From contig JACZRM010000081.1 in assembly GCA_022576105.1 (NCBI GenBank), positions 1-7,490 of the forward strand: a stretch of 7,490 nucleotides of DNA, written 5' to 3'. The DNA comes from Chloroflexota bacterium. GTDB taxonomy: Bacteria; Chloroflexota; Dehalococcoidia; UBA3495. How positions within the stretch are numbered: the first letter of the stretch is position 1; every line of letters begins with the position of its first letter. This document shows positions 4,631-7,490 of the stretch, one piece after another. The notes below the pieces were generated by a model. That model was not told the DNA's origin, made no database searches, and worked only from the letters and a program-made list of their open reading frames with translations. The position numbers were made by a program, and so were the translations under genes.

Positions 4631-6325
4631 TTAGCGTCTGGTGCTCCCATCACCGTCGGTCAACCGGGGCTCCGGCGTGGCGGTGGGTGGCACTGTTACG
4701 CTGGGAGCCAGGTGGGAGCTGGTCCCGTCTGGACGGGTTACTTGACGGACTTGCTCCCTGACTCGATCGGGACTCACCTGGCGCTCTCGGCGAGCATCAG
4801 TGGCTCGATCCCGGGCCCTATCCCGAATCCGGTCAGGGGTCATCTCTTCCCCAATGCGGGCATCATGGAATCTATCCTTGAGTCCAGACATCAATCGGTC
4901 TCTGGCATGATCGTTGACCAGACCCGACAGGATATCAAACCGCGGGTCGCCACCATCCCTGAGCTTGTGCGCTTGCTCTCTCTTCAGCCGGTTGATGCCC
5001 TCTGCCATTCTGGCCCGTATTCTGCGGGCATTTTCCACCCTTTCCCGGGAATCCAGACGACCCAAATTTTTCAGCTCCTGCTCAGCATCCCGGCGCAGGC
5101 GGACCGACTCCTGCTCAAACTTCTGGTCAAATGCTTCACCGGAGTGTCGGGCCAACCGGTCCCGCAGCGCCCGTACCTGCTCCTCAAATCTTTGCCTGAG
5201 GAACCGGGCTTTTCTCTGCTTCTCGGATGTGTCCAGCTCACCCAATTGTTCCAGAGCGAACCTGGCCCGACGCCGAAGTGCGGCGGTTTCACGGTCAACC
5301 CGCTGCTCAAAATTTGACTGTCGGTCAGCGTCTGGACGCGACCTGAGCATCTTGGCAAAGTCTCTAATTTGCGAGTCATTCCCCGCGCCAAATCCCGATC
5401 CCATCGCTTCGCGCATTCGGCGGAGTTTGTCCCGCATTTCGGGAGTATCCAGTTCTCCCAGGCGCTCGATGGCTGCCGCGACTATCTGGAGATCGCTCTC
5501 CGGCCGCTCAATTCGGTCTGCGGCCCGCTGGGCAATTCTCTCCCGGAGCTGGTGGATACGGTCGGCCAACCTGGCCCGAATCTTGCGGGCTCGCTGTACT
5601 TTACCGGGAGTATCCAAACCCCCTAGCTGGTCCAAGGAAAACCGAGCATCCCGATTCAATTGGGCTATTGCCTGGTCAAATTCCCCGTCGGAGACCTGGT
5701 CCAACCGGAGCCTGAGGCCAAGGGCGACCGCGTGATCGGCGGGACGGCCATTGGGTCGCCGAAAATCGAACTTGGGCAATTTTCGATCAACCTGGCGCTG
5801 TTCCACCCGCGTTCTCCGGTCTTCCCAGCGCCCTTCAAGCCTGGCCTTGCGATCGGCAACCCGCGCCCGAACTGCTTCAGCAAGCCTTTCTTTCTGAGGA
5901 TTATCGGTCCTGGCGATTGCACGAAGCTCGGCCCGGGCTTCATCGCCCACCCGGCCCAGAGCAAGGTCGTTCAGTTCGTCAAAGCGGTCCGAGGTACGGT
6001 CGTGAGCTCGTTTCCTGAGTTCATGGACCGCTTGGTCCATTCGTTTCAGGATTTGCTCCGCCTGTTGAAATTTTTCCGGAGTGTCCAGCGCACCAAGTTC
6101 CGCCAGGGCATCCTGACCTTCCTGGTTTACTTCCTCAACCGCCCGCTTCACCCGCTCTTCAATTGGCCCTTCCGGAGAGGGTTTGCCGGCGGTGGTATCC
6201 ACCTCTGACCCGTTGAGACCCGAGGGAGCGAATCCAGCAGCCTGGGCCGCCGAGCCGCCGGCGACCAGCGCCGATACGGTAATTAGGATTCCACCAATCG
6301 CCAAGATTTTTCGGTCCAATTTCAT
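4631..6325 (-). CDS. Exported, highly charged helical repeat protein (LGxLDTPEK repeats)
   Basis: This 564-residue protein has a clear signal peptide: n-region KLDRK, hydrophobic stretch 7-23, likely cleavage after AQA near residue 29. The mature part is rich in Arg, Glu, Asp, Gln and Ala, and is predicted mostly helical or coiled coil. Five copies of an LGxLDTPEK motif occur at 77-85, 234-242, 289-297, 361-369 and 421-429. A degenerate copy is at about 134-145 (LRAIARTDNPQK). Each caps a helix pair and is usually followed by a pattern like RARKIRARLADRIHQLRER. After about residue 495 comes an Arg/Asp-rich stretch (DRIRDRARDRATDARRER), then a Pro/Thr-rich tail (VTVPPTATPEP). No transmembrane anchor or sorting motif is visible, so it is probably secreted or envelope-associated. 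AGAGG lies five bases before the ATG. I do not recognise the family; it may be a structural or scaffold protein. Confidence 0.9.
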   Translation of the reverse strand: MKLDRKILAIGGILITVSALVAGGSAAQAAGFAPSGLNGSEVDTTAGKPSPEGPIEERVKRAVEEVNQEGQDALAELGALDTPEKFQQAEQILKRMDQAVHELRKRAHDRTSDRFDELNDLALGRVGDEARAELRAIARTDNPQKERLAEAVRARVADRKARLEGRWEDRRTRVEQRQVDRKLPKFDFRRPNGRPADHAVALGLRLRLDQVSDGEFDQAIAQLNRDARFSLDQLGGLDTPGKVQRARKIRARLADRIHQLRERIAQRAADRIERPESDLQIVAAAIERLGELDTPEMRDKLRRMREAMGSGFGAGNDSQIRDFAKMLRSRPDADRQSNFEQRVDRETAALRRRARFALEQLGELDTSEKQRKARFLRQRFEEQVRALRDRLARHSGEAFDQKFEQESVRLRRDAEQELKNLGRLDSRERVENARRIRARMAEGINRLKREQAHKLRDGGDPRFDILSGLVNDHARDRLMSGLKDRFHDARIGEEMTPDRIRDRARDRATDARRERQVSPDRVREQVRQVTRPDGTSSHLAPSVTVPPTATPEPRLTDGDGSTRR

Positions 6326-6330
6326 GCTTA

Positions 6331-6335
6331 CCTCT
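6331..6335 (-). promoter_or_regulatory. Ribosome binding site of the repeat-protein gene
   Basis: CCTCT on the plus strand reads AGAGG on the minus strand, five bases before the ATG at 6325. This puts the start directly before a well-formed signal peptide. Confidence 0.65.
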
Positions 6336-6683
6336 GCCAGTGAAAGCTATCTTGAAACCCATCTGCTGAGAATCTGACGCCTCCTGTCGGTGCTGCTGAT
6401 CAGATATCTGCAGCGACGCGGCAAAAACCATCGATGTACTCGGGCGAAGTTCTCGGGAATTCGAACCCATTCTGAATGAATGTTAGGAGGATGGGGAATT
6501 AAGCACAATAGAAATTATCTCAAGCAAGTATCAACCGGGTTTGGAGATTATGTGGAACGGCCGGGGGATTGGACCTTCCCTTGCCGCAAAATAGCGCCAG
6601 GCAATTGCGCTGAGACAGCTTGACCCGCCGAACTACTTTCAAAGAACCAATGGGAGAGCGGCTGGGACTTGGGCGCCACTTAT

Positions 6684-6698
6684 CGTCTGGACCAGACG
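6684..6698. repeat. 15-bp palindrome CGTCTGGACCAGACG
   Basis: CGTCTGG and CCAGACG are perfect inverted arms around a single A. The element lies in DNA without a clear gene and has no T tract. It could be a protein-binding site or chance. Confidence 0.4.
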
Positions 6699-6967
6699 GG
6701 CGTCAGCGTCGTCAACAACCTGGCTGACCGAAATTGCCGCAGCAACTCCGCCGAGTCTTCAGCTTCAACAGACTGTTGATCAGCAGCAATCGCAGCTTGC
6801 GCCGGAGCGGCATGGGCTGGCGCAGATTGGCCACTGGACTGTAGGGATGCTCATGTAGGTGCATATTTCCCCTATTATGGCACCAACGGGAACCCGATGA
6901 TATCAATATTCTGGGTTTAACCTGGGTCGTTTATTTATTGCTATATTTGCTGCTACCTTAGCTGGAC

Positions 6968-6977
6968 TTTGTACAAA
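6968..6977. repeat. 10-bp palindrome TTTGTACAAA, possibly near an insertion-sequence end
   Basis: The perfect palindrome lies about 80 bases upstream of the transposase remnant, in a stretch that could hold the left end of that element. No matching right end is in the window, so the boundary is not established. Confidence 0.3.
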
Positions 6978-6986
6978 ACTTGCCCG

Positions 6987-7030
6987 AAGGGAGAAATGAG
7001 CGACCCTAATTAAGTAGGGTAAGCTCCCTT
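6987..7030. repeat. Two-tier hairpin upstream of the transposase remnant
   Basis: The outer arms AAGGGAG (6987-6993) and CTCCCTT (7024-7030) enclose inner arms ACCCTA (7003-7008) and TAGGGT (7015-7020), all perfectly complementary. The inner loop is ATTAAG and the two tiers are separated by short bulges. It ends 29 bases before the proposed transposase start. Hairpins here can block read-through transcription or translation into an insertion sequence; that role is inferred. Confidence 0.55.
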
Positions 7031-7058
7031 GACCAAACCTTCGCAAGAGGTCAAGAGA

Positions 7059-7329
7059 GTGCTCACCCTGCCCCTGCCGATTATAAGGTTGTTGGAGCCC
7101 TTTGGCGCAATATTTCAGGCCAAGACTTGCCAGACTGCCCAATGTCCTGCTGGTCGGTGCTATCCTGTGTCCAGGCAAGCGCACCGTGACCTCGGTACTG
7201 CGGGTCATGGGGCTGCGCGGGGACGGGAATTTTGCTCGTTATCACCATGTCCTCAATCGGGCGAGGTGGTCATCTTTGCAATTGAGCCGGACGTTGCTTT
7301 TCCTGCTGCTTCGCTACCTAGATGTTTAG
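7059..7329 (+). pseudogene. Frameshifted N-terminal remnant of an IS701/DDE_5-like transposase
   Basis: The start is probably GTG 7059, eight bases after an AAGAGG site. The first frame gives LTLPLPIIRLLEPFGAIFQ...AQ up to 7142. From 7144 the plus-one frame gives VLLVGAILCPGKRTVTSVLR, then VMGL, NFARYHHVLNRARWSS and LLFLLLRYLDV, and ends at TAG 7327. Dropping the single T at 7143 restores AQVLLVGAILCPGKRTVT, the well-known N-terminal signature of IS701-type transposases. Only about 90 residues remain of a protein usually near 400; the DDE catalytic domain is missing. The remnant stops about ten bases before the likely left end of the next element, so that insertion probably truncated it. It cannot produce active transposase. 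Confidence 0.8.
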
Positions 7330-7337
7330 TCCCACCT

Positions 7338-7490
7338 TGTGATGGTGTAGTGTATTCGGCACAGGCCACCAAGGAGGGATTATGGGACAAGTACTACACG
7401 GGAGCGCCCGCACGACAGCGGCAGTGCGTCGAGCGATACAACATAGTCAAGAGAGCCTGAACCAGCTTGCCCAGCGTTATGATCTGAACC
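7338..7490 (+). mobile_element. Left end of an IS481-like insertion sequence, cut by the window edge
   Basis: The element is recognised by the transposase start at 7382. The left boundary is set at TGTGATGGTGTAGTG (7338 onward) because many elements of this family begin with TGT, and because the older transposase remnant ends just before it. The right end, and so the terminal inverted repeat and target duplication, lie outside the window. Confidence 0.45.
7382..7490 (+). CDS. IS481-like transposase, N-terminal part (runs off the window)
   Basis: An AAGGAGG site (7371-7377) lies four bases before ATG 7382. The frame stays open to the window edge and reads MGQVLHGSARTTAAVRRAIQ followed by HSQESLNQLAQRYDLN, 36 residues. 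This is the characteristic start of a large group of IS481-type transposases. Its helix-turn-helix (RRAIQ..ESL..LA..Y.LN) recognises the element ends, and a DDE integrase core should follow beyond the window. No disruption is seen in the visible part, so this copy may be intact and younger than the remnant upstream. The family-level call rests on recognition of the N-terminal motif, so IS481 versus a close relative is less certain than transposase itself. Confidence 0.82.
   Translation, partial: MGQVLHGSARTTAAVRRAIQHSQESLNQLAQRYDLN

Larger units (their letters stand above)
6326..7058. other. Low-coding stretch between the exported protein and the transposase remnant
   Basis: I find no convincing gene here. 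One plus-strand frame stays open from 6595 to 6858 (about 87 codons, ending in LAQIGHWTVGMLM). It has no ATG, GTG or TTG start and no ribosome binding site. It could be a decayed coding fragment or chance. The part closest to 6325 must hold the promoter of the repeat-protein gene, but I could not choose a convincing one. The right part holds palindromes and a two-tier hairpin listed separately. Confidence 0.6.

Noticed and set aside
4712..6208. Long plus-strand open frames (4712-5317, 4914-5735, 5660-6208) opposite the repeat-protein gene
   Set aside because: They are antisense shadows of a gene with biased Arg/Glu/Leu/Asp codons. Their Ser/Arg- or Pro/Phe-rich translations have no domain pattern, and I saw no good ribosome binding sites.
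6903..7208. 101-residue minus-strand open frame
   Set aside because: It is antisense to the transposase remnant and the hairpin, has no recognisable motif, and the opposite strand has family support.
7029..7460. 143-residue plus-strand open frame across the transposase remnant
   Set aside because: Only its first third carries transposase sequence. After 7143 it reads out of frame and then runs through the left end of the next element, overlapping the real transposase start.

Overview
The window looks like chromosomal DNA of an uncultivated, moderately GC-rich bacterium. Chloroflexota (a Dehalococcoidia or SAR202-like lineage) is my best guess. The hints are strong AGGAGG-type ribosome binding sites, a secreted protein with a Pro/Thr-rich tail of the PPTATPEP kind, an intergenic cluster of CCTGAGC..TCGAAGGG-type repeats, and the transposase types at the right end. 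No ribosomal or marker gene is present, so the taxonomy is inference.

Layout. Positions 112-915 (+) hold a protein of unknown function built from two copies of one domain, each with the signature FDCF-x3-PHYHYGP, followed by a textbook intrinsic terminator. Positions 1018-1812 (-) encode an NAD-type short-chain dehydrogenase resembling BadH. A 585-base gap with a mosaic of small palindromic repeats separates it from a divergently transcribed medium-chain dehydrogenase (2398-3369, +) that lacks the structural-zinc lobe and has an unusual catalytic-zinc region. This gene also ends in an intrinsic terminator. Positions 3582-4490 (+) encode a two-domain protein: an uncharacterised N-terminal domain, possibly a HEPN-like fold with a lost active site, joined by a Ser/Thr/Pro linker to a winged-helix domain like the C-terminus of phage/D5-type primases. 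A perfect 10-bp hairpin separates it from the convergent gene at 4631-6325 (-), which encodes an exported, highly charged helical protein with five clear LGxLDTPEK-type repeats and one degenerate copy.

The right end (about 6326-7490) is a low-coding stretch that has gathered mobile elements. It holds the N-terminal remnant of an IS701/DDE_5-like transposase with a one-base frameshift (7059-7329). Immediately downstream is the start of a second, apparently intact transposase of the MGQVLHGSA type (IS481-like; 7382 to the window edge). The arrangement suggests that the second element inserted into or beside the first. A two-tier hairpin lies just upstream of the remnant.

The genes do not form one operon. 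Each coding gene has its own ribosome binding site and most are separated by terminators. The only plausible functional pair is the two divergent dehydrogenases. The most interesting unexplained items are the tandem HYHYGP protein, the putative HEPN-like/winged-helix fusion and the LDTPEK-repeat exported protein.
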